Source: Archilochus colubris (taxonomy: Eukaryota; Chordata; Aves; Apodiformes; Trochilidae). From it: a stretch of 64,000 nt of DNA. Within the stretch, counting starts at the first letter, position 1, and each line of letters begins with the position of its first letter. A program made the translations under genes and the position numbers. The stretch spans positions 29,006,826 to 29,070,825 of the forward strand of contig CM041115.1 in the NCBI GenBank assembly GCA_023079485.1. The letters run 5' to 3'. Below are positions 39,236-55,054 of the stretch, piece by piece. A model generated the notes under the pieces. It searched no databases and was not told the origin of the DNA. It saw only the letters and a list, made by a program, of their open reading frames with translations.

Positions 39236-42200
39236 TGATTGCTTTATGCAGGGTGACAATGGACATCATCTACATATTAATTGACCATTCAAGTCCTCCT
39301 TTTGAGCATCCAGCTGACCTGACCATTAGTCTTAAAAGTTAATAGATACCAACCACCTCTGCATGGAAATGGCCAACACTTGTAATTTCCAATGCATTTT
39401 TGAGGGGTGGAAAAAAAAATATCTTCTTTTGTTGTTGTTGTGCAGGATTTACTCTTTTGAACAGCTGTGACCCCTCAACTTCTATTTGTGATGGTGAATC
39501 TTAGGAAAACAAAGTACAATGCCTCTGGTAATGCAGGCAGGAGTAGATGAAAGTTTTAAAATACACTTTCATGAATGGCAACAGAAAGAATCTGAGCTTG
39601 TAGTGGTAGCTTTTGCAATCATGGAAAATCATGTGACTGATAATTGCAAGGCAATAATGTACATATGAAATAAACATATAGAATTTAAAAATATGTATAT
39701 AAATTTATAAATAAGTATATGCAAATATAGTGTACACAAAATTAATAATTTGCAAGGCAATAATAATGGTTTGTATTTTTATTATTGAGGGTAGGAATAT
39801 CTCAATAAGGAACAGCACAGATGGAATTTGGGTTCACTTGTTACTTTCTGAATGCTAAATGAGTCAACTAATGTATTTAAGTTTTGGTTCAGTGTGGTTC
39901 AGTCTAGTCTGTTAACCTCAAATTCATATGCGAATGGCTTTGATGAAGAGAAATAAATGTCATTTGGCCACTTTAAAAGAAAAAATACTGACGATTGACT
40001 TGATTTATATATTTGGATATATTTAAAATAACCAGGAACAATATGAAACGTAACTATTTGCATGAGTGACCTTTCCTTAGTTTCCATTCAAATCCATATT
40101 TTCAAAAAGCTCTACAAAGGCAGTCTGTTTAAAAGAATGTCTCAAAAATAAAATAAAATGCCTTCATTGTAAATTAATCATAAATTAGGAAACTTAAATT
40201 TGTTTATAATAAATACTTTTTTCTTCCTTTCAGAAAATAATAGAAAAGAATGCAGTTATGAAACAGACTTTAAAAATAAGAAACATAAATAAGTACAATT
40301 CAAAAAAAAATAGAAGAGATCAAAAGATGAAGAAAAAAACAAAAGCCAAACCTCCAAAACCACACACTAACTTCCTGGTAATATGAACATGAGAAACAAT
40401 TAAGATTGTCAAATTCTGGCTTTCTAGAGTGAAACAATCAGAAACAGCTATGTTGTGTAATCGGATTGAGTATCTGTTGCTAATTTCATTACAAACAGGT
40501 TTTATTTAAGGAGGAAAGGAGGACTTGATTAGTTAATTAATATTTTGCATTTTCCAGAGTTTGGATAAAGCATGCTTCAGTGGTTCTAATTTGCATTTTT
40601 GTCTTGTCATGGCATATTTTCCACATATTTTGCTTTAACATCTAAAATGTTTTTCTTCCTATTGTTTTTTTTCCAACTCCAGTAATGAAAATAAAAATAG
40701 TGAAATGACTGAAAAATTATTGAAAATACTGTCCTTAAAAGAACAGCTACAAAATGTTGTGTTAGCTTTTCCTTTATGTGAGGTCAGATCTTTGCTTTGT
40801 TAGAAAAACAGTAATTGCATGTGAAATCAGTGGAATTATGAAGAGAAGTGATAGCTGAACAAGACACGTATGCTGGAATATTAAACATTCCAGGTTTAAC
40901 AATCAGATTTAGGTGTATTCTGGTTTTTTGTCCTGCATTCTGTCACTGGCAGGTAATTTTTAATATGGCAGAAGCGTCTCTAATACAGCTATGCCTCAGG
41001 ACTTTCTAAAGGAAAGCATAAATTTAGTAGAATTTAGGTGGTATGGACTGCAATTCTATTCATAACAACCTGCATTTTTTCCCAGATTTCCCTGTATTTT
41101 CTATAGGAAGTTTTGGGGACGTATTTGAAGTACAGTTTACTTGTGTAGGACAAATTTTTGTCTGGATATGTGTGTAGCTTGTAGGCCATAAATCCCAGCC
41201 TATTGACCTGAATGAAGGGAACAGCATGGGAATGAAGCTCACATATATGTCTAGAGCAAGTCTCTGTCAGCACAAGAGCCGTCTATTGAACAACTTTCAA
41301 AGAGGAGCATGCAAAAAAGCACCCTGAAGTGGTCTACAAAAGCATAGCAGGTTATTATATCTACAGTATTTCCCCATGCTGAGACACTGCCATCCAAGCT
41401 GAAGATATATTCATATGACTTGGGGCAATGAGAAAGGATCTCTCCATGAGCAGCTCAGAGGTTTGACATTTGTTTTCATATTTGCACAGCTCTGAGGAGT
41501 TTTATGTTAATTTAGCTTTGCTGACCTGAAGCTGGATTTCAGTTTATTGGGCTATAGTTGAAAAAAAAACCTGTAGAAATCTCTAGAATCACATTAATCT
41601 TTAGATTTATAGTATTGCTTGTAGGTTTGACTTGGTGATTAGAAAAGTTATAAGTGGCAAAAAATAGAAATTTATGGTTCTGTTTTTATTGTGGTCAACA
41701 ACTTCTGTCAGAGGCCCCAGAACTAGCTGAATGAGTTAATTTATTCCTTTATGAAGATGATAAAACTAAGCTGTAATATCATGGAAATGTCCTAATCAGT
41801 ATAGAACTTGAAGGGAGATGCAGTTTAAAAAAAAATATTCTCAATTCAGTAAGGTCTAGAAATCAACTTACTGAGAATATAAGCTACCAAGAGACTCCGT
41901 AGAAGGTCCTGGTCAAAGAAAGAACTTTGAAAAAAAGCATAGCATAAAATTTATATAGCCCTCTGTCCAGTGGGAGAAGCACTTTGTTTGGGGATATAGG
42001 GGTCTGTCCTTAGAATAAATTTTGCTATAACAGCAGAAACCTTGCTAAAATTTGTATTTTTATGTCTCTAAAGCAATATGCAGTAAACCCATAGCAATGA
42101 AACAGCTCTGTTACGCTAGGGAACTAGCTACAAACTTCATGGAAGATTGTTACAACAAGTAAGCTTCTATAAAAATATTTCCTTTTTTAATCAGTGTGCA

Positions 42201-43443
42201 AAGATGTTCTCAGTATTCTGCACAATGGTTCTAAGTTTGGGGTATCCCCAGACTTACAGCTGGGCATTTATCAGCTTTGACTGTGTATTACAGGGGGTGT
42301 AACAAGGCCCTCTACACGGCAATGGATATTTTCTCATGTTTCTATTTATTCACAACTATGCACTTTAATTCATTAGAAATATTTTGATAGTTGCTCCAAA
42401 ACTACTCTATTGCCATTTTTTATGATAGTCTTAAGCCTCTGTTGTGTTAGGTATATGTACATGTACATGCACAGACGTGCAGATGGAGGCCAAGACCATT
42501 AGCAGCTATAAGATGTTAGAGCCACCTCAGACCTTAGGAGCAAGTGCCAGACAGAAAGACTTGATTTATTTTATAGAAAGACCAATCCTAAGATGATGGT
42601 GAGGATTAATTGTTTTGAAGCACTGGCTAGCAAGGTCACAGGAGAAAAAGTAAAGCATATAGGTAGGGATCATATTAAATTAGTTTTATTAGTATTTAAA
42701 TAGTATTTAATATGTAAATTCAGTCTTAAATAAAATTTCTTTTATCTCTGTCAAAATACCCAGTCAGAGCAACATCATAAACAAAATAATCCCATAAACA
42801 AAACTAATCTAACAGGCAGCCCATGTTCAAAAAATAACTTTCATAACCACTATCTGCAAGTAAGTAAACTGCAGAATATTGAAGTTTGTACTTCATATTC
42901 ATTTATCAGCTTCAGTTATCGCAGCTTCTATGTCTGGTCCTATACTTCCTATTGCTTGTGGCAGAACAATTTTCTCCTCAATTTCGTTTTGATGTCTTCT
43001 ACCTTTTTGGCAAGATGAGTAAGACAGAGGTCTGAAGAAGTCCCCTTAGTGAGCATGGTCTTAGAGATCCCTGCTCTGGTAAGAGTTTTCTTAGGATAAG
43101 ATTTCACACAGGCTTTATGAGATAAAAATTCACACAGACTTAACATTCCAACACATATTGAAAACAGAGTGTGAAAAATCAAAAGTTATATTTTGTTTTT
43201 ATTTTTCAGTTCCCTCTTTCAGTTAATACTGCTTTAGAATAAATAAATAAAATTCATCCTTGTGACAAAGTCCTACCTGTCTATCTATTACTGTGTTGTG
43301 TGATTCTTTCTTGTTATATTTTTAATGTGTATTCCTTCCAAACGTTTATGAGGTTTCTGAAGTTTTAAAGACATCTACCAAATTATAGAATATTGTTTAA
43401 AATATATTTTATCAGTTTTCATACCTTGTTTTATGGAAAATTA

Positions 43444-43530
43444 CTAAATATAATTTTGTAAAATAATAAGATATAAATAAAATAAATAAAAAGAATTTAA
43501 AATTTAATAAATAAATTTTTAAAATATTCT
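43444..43530. repeat. AT-rich low-complexity tract (AAAT-like)
   Basis: Runs of AAATAAATAAA and AATTTAATAAATAAA over about 85 bp. Confidence 0.8.
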
Positions 43531-44324
43531 AAATATAACACAAAAATACATTCTTGGTTAAAATGTGCTGGAAATCTTTTAGTCACTCTGTGTTATATGA
43601 TGTTATTTTGAAGTGTAGTTTGATAGCTGAAGGATAATTTTCTTATTCTGACAGATCCAAAATATACTCAATGGATACACTATTATATTGTCATGTCCTT
43701 TCCCTTTTCTTATTTTGACAGCACTTCTGATTACCAAAATGTTAATTTACAAAAAAAATTCAGGATCATTTTATAATTAGCTTGCTCCTTGATTTATTCA
43801 ATGGTGACATAGGTTTTCAGGAGCAAACAATCCCCTGTTTTAAATAGAAAGTGCTTATTATAAAATTGAGACTATATTAATGAATTAAATAAGTTCTGGC
43901 TTAATCAATTTTCAAAATAAATCAACAAGAGTTGAAAGCTTAGGTCTTGAGAATGACTGGGTTCACTTCTGTGAGCACTTACAGTTTCCTTGAAAGGATT
44001 ATTCACTATCAGATAGATGCAGTATTTTCACCTTTTTTCTTTTGCAAGCTGTTCTGCAATCCATAGTATTTGTAAAACACATTATGAATTAATGTATAAT
44101 TTTTCAGTTAATTATATTGTATTACTATCTAAAAGTTTGCTTTTAACCTTTTCACTCATGGTTTTAAAGGCAATAAGTTTTATTTTCCTTGCTGAATTGT
44201 AGTCACATCTCTTCTTTCTTGATCTTTTTCTTGGTTTCTTTCCAGATTTGGGTCTTCCTCAGGTAACATAATGGAATTTTTACTGTAGAAAAATATGTAT
44301 GGGTGATCATATCTATCCAACTAA

Positions 44325-44343
44325 TTTTTTTTTTTTTTTTTTT
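44325..44343. repeat. T19 homopolymer
   Basis: Nineteen consecutive T. No transposon body was found next to it. Confidence 0.9.
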
Positions 44344-47300
44344 ATCCAGCAAACTAAATTAACATGTAACTCTTGTAACAAACATCTGAGTCTGTCTATA
44401 AATTATTCATCATCTGAATGAAGGAAATGTAAACTTGCAGAGATGCATATTAGTAAAAATATTACTAGTACACTTTATAAAAACAGGTTGCATCAGACAA
44501 AAAACAGATATGTTTTCAGGACATGAACCATATGTCATGTTTTCCCTGTGATCAATGGAATTATTCAAATTTATACCTTCAAAGAAACTGTCATGGTCAA
44601 AAATCAAAAGACACATCTCATACACAATATTTTATCTGCACATATGTCACAGAGTGGGTAAATCTGAGCAGTAGCCACAAAGATTATAAGTCTTTTTCCC
44701 ACCTCCATCTGAAGATCTACTTCCATGATGTTTCTGCAGAAACCTTCTTTATTCTTCCTCCACTGTGTGAACCATGTGCAGCTTACTCTTGTCTGCCCTT
44801 CTCATAGCTGATGGGCACAATAATCTCAGCCATGTTGCCTTTCCTCTCTGTAATTATACTCTTTGCTGATGCTAGCAGGTATGTCCTTTCTTTCCGTGTC
44901 AGTCATGTGTTCTTGGTTGCCTTCATTCCATGCTCTATGTCCTAGTCATTTATTTGTATTTAAATGTGCAGAAGTATAGGAAGGGGTGAACTATTATTTT
45001 GCCAAATATGTACCCAAAATCTTCTGGTTAGACTAATACTGAATTCTGAATCAGATATAAAATATTTGTGGGACAAACATCTAGGAACTTAGCATTATTT
45101 TATCCACTAATATATCCTACTGTGGCTTTTCAGACACATTCCCTGAGCACAAGAGAGCACTCTAGTAAATGTTTTAAGCATGTCTACAGTAGGGACTTTG
45201 CAGAAATCCTAGTTCTGGTATCTATATTACAATTATGAGGCACTGCTGGAGCAGTGGAATGACAGCAAGTGTGCTAGTTCTTAAGCACAGTTAACTCATG
45301 CTGAGAATTTTCTCTACTACTTTTTTTAAAAGAACAGAAGATACAAATTAGTCTTATTTTCTTTATAATATGATCAAATATTCATGCCTTGTCTTGTTTT
45401 ATATGTGCATCACTTATGATAAAGATTAAGAATAAGTCTAGAAAGTAATATAATTGTAACTAGTGGCATGGAATCTTCCAGTTTTCACTGAAGATTGGTT
45501 TGAGAATGTCTCTGAATGGCTTGACACCAGCTGTCAACTAAGCACCACACACCCACTCTCTCACTCCTGATGCAGTTGGATGGGAGGGAGAGGAATCAAA
45601 AGGGTAGAAGTGAGAAGACGTGGGTGGAGATGAAGGCAGTTAAATAGGTAAAGCAAAAGCCACACGCAAAAGCAAAGCAAAATAAGGGACTAATTCACAA
45701 TTTCCCACTTTTAGGAAGGTGTTTAGAGGCATCTTTAGGAAATCAGGTTTCCCTCACATGTTCCTTTGGATGACAAATGCTATCATTCTGAATGCCCACC
45801 CACCTTTCCTCCTTTCTTCATCTTTTTTTGTTGAAGATGACATCATATGGTATGGAATAGGGCTTGTTAATCAGTTAATCAGTTGTGATTAACTTCAGTT
45901 GTTCCTCTCTTAACTTCTTGTGCACTCCAGCCTATTTGATGGTGCAGAGATGAGAGATGCACAAAAGACATTGACTATGTAGCAGTGCTTAACAGTAAAA
46001 AATCACATCCCTATATCATAAAAATTTTCTCAATGCTGATGAAAATCCAAAAGCAAATTTTAGGCTTATACTAGCTCATATGAACAAAGTTAACTCTATC
46101 CCAGCCAAAATTAGCAGTCTTCTAGCTACTTTCAGATCTTTTCCCAAACTCAGACAATTCTTTCTTTTCCCTGCCTCCTTGTTCCCCTGAATAAATGACT
46201 GATATTCTTTGAATCTATTCTGATAAAATAAGCTGCAGCAAAACGATTCCTGGGAGACCAAGTGAACTTTTGCTAAAATTTGGATCATTTTATTTCACAA
46301 AAGCAGATTGCTTTTTTTTATTGAAGATATATTTTCTTGCTTTGTTTAATTGAAATTTCAACACCTCTTTTCTACTACTTTGCATTTCCATCTGGACTCC
46401 AGTCAGAATTACTACAGAACAAACTCATCCTGGTATCACCTTCTGTGGTGATAGAGGATGTCTTTGTAGCTCTAACAGCACACCACTTTGGGTTACTTTG
46501 ATTGCTTGTTGCTAATTTTGAAGATAGAGCATTATTTTTATTTTGTATCCTCATGAATACCTAAGCCCTACACTTTTTAGTGTATGACCTTGTCCTATTA
46601 TGTCTCTGACTCTTGTGCTCACATAAGAGGTGTTTTAAGCATCATGTTCAGCAAGTTGAACACCACCAAGAATACTTTCTCCCCAGTTCAGTTTTTTTTA
46701 CATCTTAAGGAGCTATAACACATATGCCAAAGTTATCAATCAAATAAATGATGAAGTATGAACCTTACTGAAAGGTTTGCAATGGTTTCTTGTGGAAGTA
46801 AAAAAAAAAATGTAATTGGCTTTTATCAGGTCAATTAGAAAGATAAAACACTGTAGGAAACAGAATCATATAATACTTGTAATTCAATACATGGAGATAA
46901 AAAAGGTGGCTCAAAACACTTGCTTTAATTTTCATCTCTGAAAGCCAGAAGACTATAAATCTATTTTATTTTGGCTAATGAATACATATGGACAACTGAA
47001 ATTCTTACATAATCAGTTGACTCTAGGTGACATGTTTTTCATCTGAACACCAAATTCTACATAAACCAATCTAACCATGTTTTTCATCCCAGTGATATAG
47101 TCTTGATGCCCATAGCACAAAAGGGAGAGAACTTAATGAAAATTAAGCCTTGCACAGGCATGATAAACTTGATAAAAAGAGAAAAACTGTTGAAAAATAA
47201 TTACCTCTCAAGGTTACCCGGGGGAAATATAGTGGTGTTCATGTGCTCAAACCTTTTCATTTGGTTAAATTAATCAAATGATATATTTAAACTCTTAATT

Positions 47301-50196
47301 TTATGTGAATTATTATTTCAATCAGTTTAATTCAGCTCTGATTCCACTTTGCTATTGTTTTCTGTAAAAGTCAGTTAAATAGTTTTAATCTGTTTCAATC
47401 CAGATATGTGACAACAGAATAAAATAGACAGCTAGAAGTATGATTAAATAGATGAGGGATACTTAGAAAATGTATTTAGAAATTTGGAACTTGGGGGATT
47501 ATGCTGTTGTTCAGTCTGTTCTCAGTGTGGCTGCCATGAATGCTAACATTTCTGCAAAAATGAACCTTCATTTCTGTACTCCAAATGTCTTTAATAGGAA
47601 ATATTTTATGCTTTGAATGTAATTTTTCATCATCACTGAAAGCTACTACTGAATGCAGGCTTTGTATACATTTGCTAAAATCTAATTCATCATTAGTGTA
47701 CAGAAAGGTCTTTGAGCATTATTTTTCACAGTCTACCTGAAAAGCTTATTCTCTCCACAGAGTTTCTGTGGGGTTTCATTTCACAGCAAAGCAAACAACA
47801 GGGAAGCTGCTTGCTTTTGAAAGGTTGAATAATAGGCAGTATTTAAAAAGAAAAGTTATAATTTGCCACTGAGGATTTTGATTATATAGATGAAATATTT
47901 AACTAATTTGGAAGTGGTATCAACATAAGAAACTGATGATCATTATAATAACTTGGTGTATAATATAAAATTATGAATTCATAGTGATGAAGTTTCATAT
48001 ACAGGCATTTCTATACAGTTGGAAATGGTGAAACTTTGTTTATAAAAAAACCACACAAACTTATTTATTAAAAGCCTCTTTGTTGAGCTCATTAATTCCC
48101 TGTGACTCTCAGGACATGAGAGTCACCATGAATTTGCTCTGACATTTCTATGTTGTATAGTTAATGAGGATGGCATCCTTTCTTTATGGTCATCTAACTT
48201 CCCACCAGAACACAGTGGGAAACTGTATGCAAAGGAATGCTATATTGTATATGGTAAGACTGATTTTTTTATATTGTTTTTATCAAACAGGATTCCCGCT
48301 ACAGTAGACTGTTGTTCCATCATAGTTATTTTTGTTGTTAATTGAACAAATTATCTTGGTTTTTTTATTTCTTTCTGATAGTGTCTTTTCTATGTTATGT
48401 GCTATGGAAATAAAGCATGAATCCTGATTCCTATCTGAATTTCATATTATAATAAATAATATATATCATGACCCCAAATTTTAGAAATTTAACAAATAAA
48501 TACCTGCATTAAACTGATTACATAATTTACTGCTTTTTGAAAACATTTCATAACATTTATGGAGTTTATTACTTTTTAGAATGTAATCATATTTGATTTG
48601 GCACTAAACATAACCATTAGTAAAAATATTCTTGGCCCATTGCAGTAGTGGGCCAAATTATTTAATACACTTATTCTACAACTATTCTGTAGAGCAGATT
48701 CAAAATTTAATGTGTTCATAATTTATAGTTTGTTTAAAATGGATTGGTTAAAGAAAAGAAAAAAAAAAAAGGGAAAAAATAAAACAAAGAAAGCGGAAAA
48801 AAATGTCACAACACTTCCGTCAAAACTTATCTTGGTTGTTACCCTCAGACATCATCAGTTACCTTAAAATACCAGAATCCAAATTCATGGATTAAAGTTA
48901 TATGTTTTGAAACCTATATGTACATTCATTTCAGGTAAAGAATTATCTATCATTGAAACTCATTGAGGATGAAGATTATTTATAGTTTCAGCAACATTAT
49001 TGTGGAACACGATACTATTTTCAGTGTTCAAAGAATATCAGTGAGATACACTTGCTTACGAATTAATGAATAGAGCATAGTAATTTCATAATTACATTTT
49101 TGGAATTAATAAAAAGTGTCATTATGACAATTTTTTAAAGAAAAGAATAACAAATCTCAATATTGTGCCTAGCTGGGTTAATGCAAGGGACCTTTCCCAT
49201 GGTGAAAAGTAGTTTATGTACAATTTATTAATACATTAGGATAAATAAAATAGAAAATAAGTTAGATGGAGGAATTTTAAAAAATCTTGTTTCTGGTGGT
49301 TAGCATTGAAGTATTTTTAATGAGCACATTATTCCTTACAGCATGACATCTAAACAATGAAATACCTTTCTGTTTCAGATCTGCAGAACACAGAAGGGGA
49401 GAACAATTTTTGTTTAACACATTTTCCAAAGAGCATAGCTTACTGATGGTAGACCTCTGCTAGTAGCAATAGCCACTGAAGGGCCCTAGATTTGTACTCT
49501 TATCTACACATCCTTGCAATGTTGTTGAATAAAAGTTGTATGCTACTGCTGCAAAAATAAACTTTTGTTGTTAGGTTATTTTTAGATATTAAAATTTTCC
49601 TTTTCTATTTTAATATGAAAACAAACTCTTTCAGAAAAAAGGAAAAAAAAAAAAGAAAGAAACAGAAAACAATAAAACAGAAAGATCCCCATTCATTCAC
49701 AAGTGTTAGCTATTAACTTTGGTAAATTGCCTGGTAAGCACACTCTCATCTTCTCTTCCTGTCTTACTCCAGAAGCTGTTCTCTTATTTAAAGATATACT
49801 GAGATATCACTTGTATAGTGAAAGGCAAATAAGAGAAACATTAACTATCCCAGTAAATAAACCAGCAATCCAGTGTGAATTTAGAATGGAGATAGATTGA
49901 AAGAATATTGTTACAATTTATGTCAGTGTCTTGTTTCTGACTGACACTGGTGGAAGGCTATAAGAATAGCATGAGGATTTAGTAAATGCTCAACAGATAT
50001 GATCTAGAAGCTAGCTGCAATTTATGACATACTAATTCTCAGGAAAAGAACTTTATAGAGATTAAAAAAGTGGCACAAAACTGCAGCACCATTATGAACT
50101 GCACGCACAAGAAAACCCAGATAGTTTAGCTTTAACATCAAGGTTGAAATAAGTCCGTAAAATAAGTTCATAGACAAAAGTTAGGCCTAGCGTTTT

Positions 50197-50893
50197 CTTA
50201 GAATCATAGAATGGTTTGGGTAGCAAGGTACCTTAAAGATTACCTACTTTCAATGCCCTTCCATGGGCAGGGTCACCTTCCACTAGACTAGGTTGCTCAA
50301 AGCCATGTCCAGTCTGTCCTTGAAGCTTCCATAGAGGAGGAATCCACAGCTTCTTTGGGCAACCTGTGTCAATGTCTCACTACTCTCACAGTCAAGAACT
50401 TATTCCCAAAGTCTAATCTAAGTCTACCCTCTTCCTGTTTAAAACCGTTCTTCTTCATCCTATCACTAAATGCCCTTATAAAAAGTCCCTCATCAGCTTT
50501 CCTGCTGTATCCTTCAGGTCATTATAAGTTCTCTCCAGAGCCTTCTCTTCTCCAGGCTGAACCACCCAACTCTCTTAGCCTGTTTTGGCAGGAGAGGTAC
50601 TCCAGTGCTCTGATCATCTTTGTGATCTGGCTCCAGACTTGCTCCAGAAGGTCCATATAGTCCTTATGTTGTGGACTTCAGAACTGGGCACAGTACTTCA
50701 GTTAGGTTCTTATGAGACTGGAGAGGAAGAGAAGAATTCCCTCCCTTGACCTGCTCATCATGCTTCTTTAGGTGCATCCCAGGATACAACTGGCTGGGCT
50801 TCAAGTGTACATTGCTGGCTCATGCTGACCTTCTCATCAACCAACACACTCAAGACCTTTTTCTCAGGACTATTCTCCATTCATTCTCTGCAA
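50197..50893 (-). repeat. CR1 LINE, antisense 3' part
   Basis: Starts TTAGAATCATAGAATGGTTTGG and runs through the full reversed 3' UTR (CCATGGGCAGGGTCACCTTCC, TTCTCTTCTCCAGGCTGAAC) to the ORF2 end (CAGAACTGGGCACAGTAC, GTGCATCCCAGGATACAAC), stopping near 50890. Confidence 0.9.
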
Positions 50894-50999
50894 TGAAACA
50901 AAAATTCAGCAGAAAAGAAGAGAAAGGAGAAAAGAATATTGAAAAGAGAATACTTCTTATTATGAAGCATCAACTTAATATTCAGAGAGTATTGAGAAG

Positions 51000-52147
51000 A
51001 ACATATATCTCTGGGACTTGGGTTGTGAGTCAAGTTTTTGGTATGCTCCCTTGCATTGAATTGGAGATGTTAACACAGGTATTCCCCATAGTATGGTGGT
51101 TGTAGACCTGGAGGTCTGAGCCCCACAAAGGTTCTATAAGAATTTTCACATTTTCACATCCCAACTATGGTAACGGGCAAAACCAGACAGACTTATATAG
51201 GGGAGAAATAAAGATAATGTATCAGAAGAAAGAGAACATATGATCTTAATACGTTCTCCTCATCCTCCCTTCTTCCTGGTCCCAAATTACTTTATTCTTT
51301 CCTCCCTCCTTCTCAGCAGCACAGGAGCATGGGGAATGGGGATTTAAGATTGCTGCACCACATGTTGATTTTGTCACTTCTTCCTGCCCCTCCATGCTCT
51401 TTCACAGGTTAAAGCTGCATGTCTGCCCATCATAATACTTGACGGGCTGCAAATACACATCTGCCTCACCATGGTACTTCAGGAACAGCTCCACCGTGCT
51501 CCTCCATGGACTTCAGAGAACCTGCCTGACATTCCACCACAGGTTGTGGGAAAATCTCTCCTCAAGCATCTCCTTTCCCTCCTTCCTCATCTACCTTGGT
51601 GCCTCTGCTCTGGCACTGCTCTTGCCTCCTCCTCTCCTGTGCTCTGCACCTCTTTTTTACACTTTCATTTTCCCTTTCTTGAATATGTTGCTCACAGAGG
51701 CACACCAAGTTTCTTCCCATATCTCTTGACCTTGGCCAGAGGTGGGACCAGAACTGGATCCAAGGGAGTTTCCAGAAGTTTCTCACAGGAGAAACACCTA
51801 TGCCCCTCACCCCCTCTTCCAAAACATCACTTCACTGATCCACGACAGCAGCATAATACATGTTTACTCTGGCACCTTCTTCCTCACTGACCTTGATGTT
51901 CTTGCTCTGCCAGTGCTCTCACCTCCCTTTCTTCTGTGCTGTGCTTTTTTGTTTGGTTGGTTTGGGTTTTTTGGGTTTTGTTTTTTTTTGTAGGTTCATT
52001 TTCTCTCTCTTGAGTATCTTATCTACAGATGCATATCCATCTTTCCATATCTGCTCAGCCTTGGCCAGAGTTGGAAATGGAGGAGCTTCTAGCTGCTTCT
52101 TACAGGACCCATACCTGTAGCCACCCTACTTTCAAAACACCAGTGCA
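51000..52147. repeat. Non-CR1 repeat-like block with two related tandem units
   Basis: This GC-richer block has two diverged copies of one unit. Unit 1, about 51600-51838, includes CTGTGCTCTGCACC, TTGAATATGTTGCTCACAGAGG, CCTTGGCCAGAGGTGG and AAAACATCAC. Unit 2, about 51905-52147, includes CTGTGCTGTGC, TTGAGTATCTTATCTACAGATG, CCTTGGCCAGAGTTGG and AAAACACCAG. It resembles, from memory, a dispersed element common in bird genomes and probably retrovirus-derived. Open frames of up to 139 codons (51471-51890) overlap in several frames on both strands, so none is convincing as a gene. Confidence 0.45.
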
Positions 52148-52699
52148 CTATCCTAAGACACCTGAAAAATGAATTAAAATTTAGATTTTTGCTTTTAAAC
52201 AAAAGATTTAATTAAAATCCTTTTATAATGCCCTTCTATAAAAGAGAGCATAAGGACTTTTTGGATTCAGCATACTACACATGAAAACCGATTTGCAAAA
52301 AAAATTATCAAACCTTTAAGTAAAACGAAATCAAAAAGCTCACTCTGTTCAGTAACAAAAGTGTATTAGATATTACAATACACTGAAATGTCATGGTCTT
52401 TTACACATTTTGTAAAATGAATATTTTGGAAATTTTAAATTTTCTTAAATTTTAGAATATGTGAGATTTTTCAATGAATCTGTTGTCAGTACCAACTGGG
52501 CAAATGACACAACACTTGATCCAGAGTAATAAACAAGATTGACTGAACAGTAGTTTCTATGTAATTCACTGGCAATTAAATTTTATTCCTCTTCTTTGCT
52601 GCTTGTAAGGTAAGAATGCAAAATGAAAAGGTCAACAATGCCTCCATATATTTCTGTCTCAATACGAATGTGTCTAATCTTTTCTTCATTCTTTTCTAG

Positions 52700-55054
<2,355 letters not shown>

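Larger units (their letters stand above)
39236..50196. other. 11-kb repeat-poor intronic stretch
   Basis: I recognise no CR1, LTR or exon in this segment. Only simple A/T-rich tracts are present (43444-43530, T19 at 44325-44343, A-rich at 48752-48800 and 49635-49690). Two AG|GT junctions with upstream pyrimidine tracts occur at 44262 and 44878. Its freedom from the insertions common elsewhere in the window may be chance or constraint. Confidence 0.5.

Noticed and set aside
44246..44262. Possible 17-nt CNTNAP microexon (Y-tract, CAG, 17 nt, GTAACA)
   Set aside because: It would lie between two exons joined in phase 0, and 17 nt would shift the frame. The flanking exons already join to a complete discoidin domain.
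51471..51890. 139-codon plus-strand open frame
   Set aside because: It overlaps other long frames on both strands, is rich in Leu/Pro/His from C-rich sequence, has no domain and lies in a repeat-like block.
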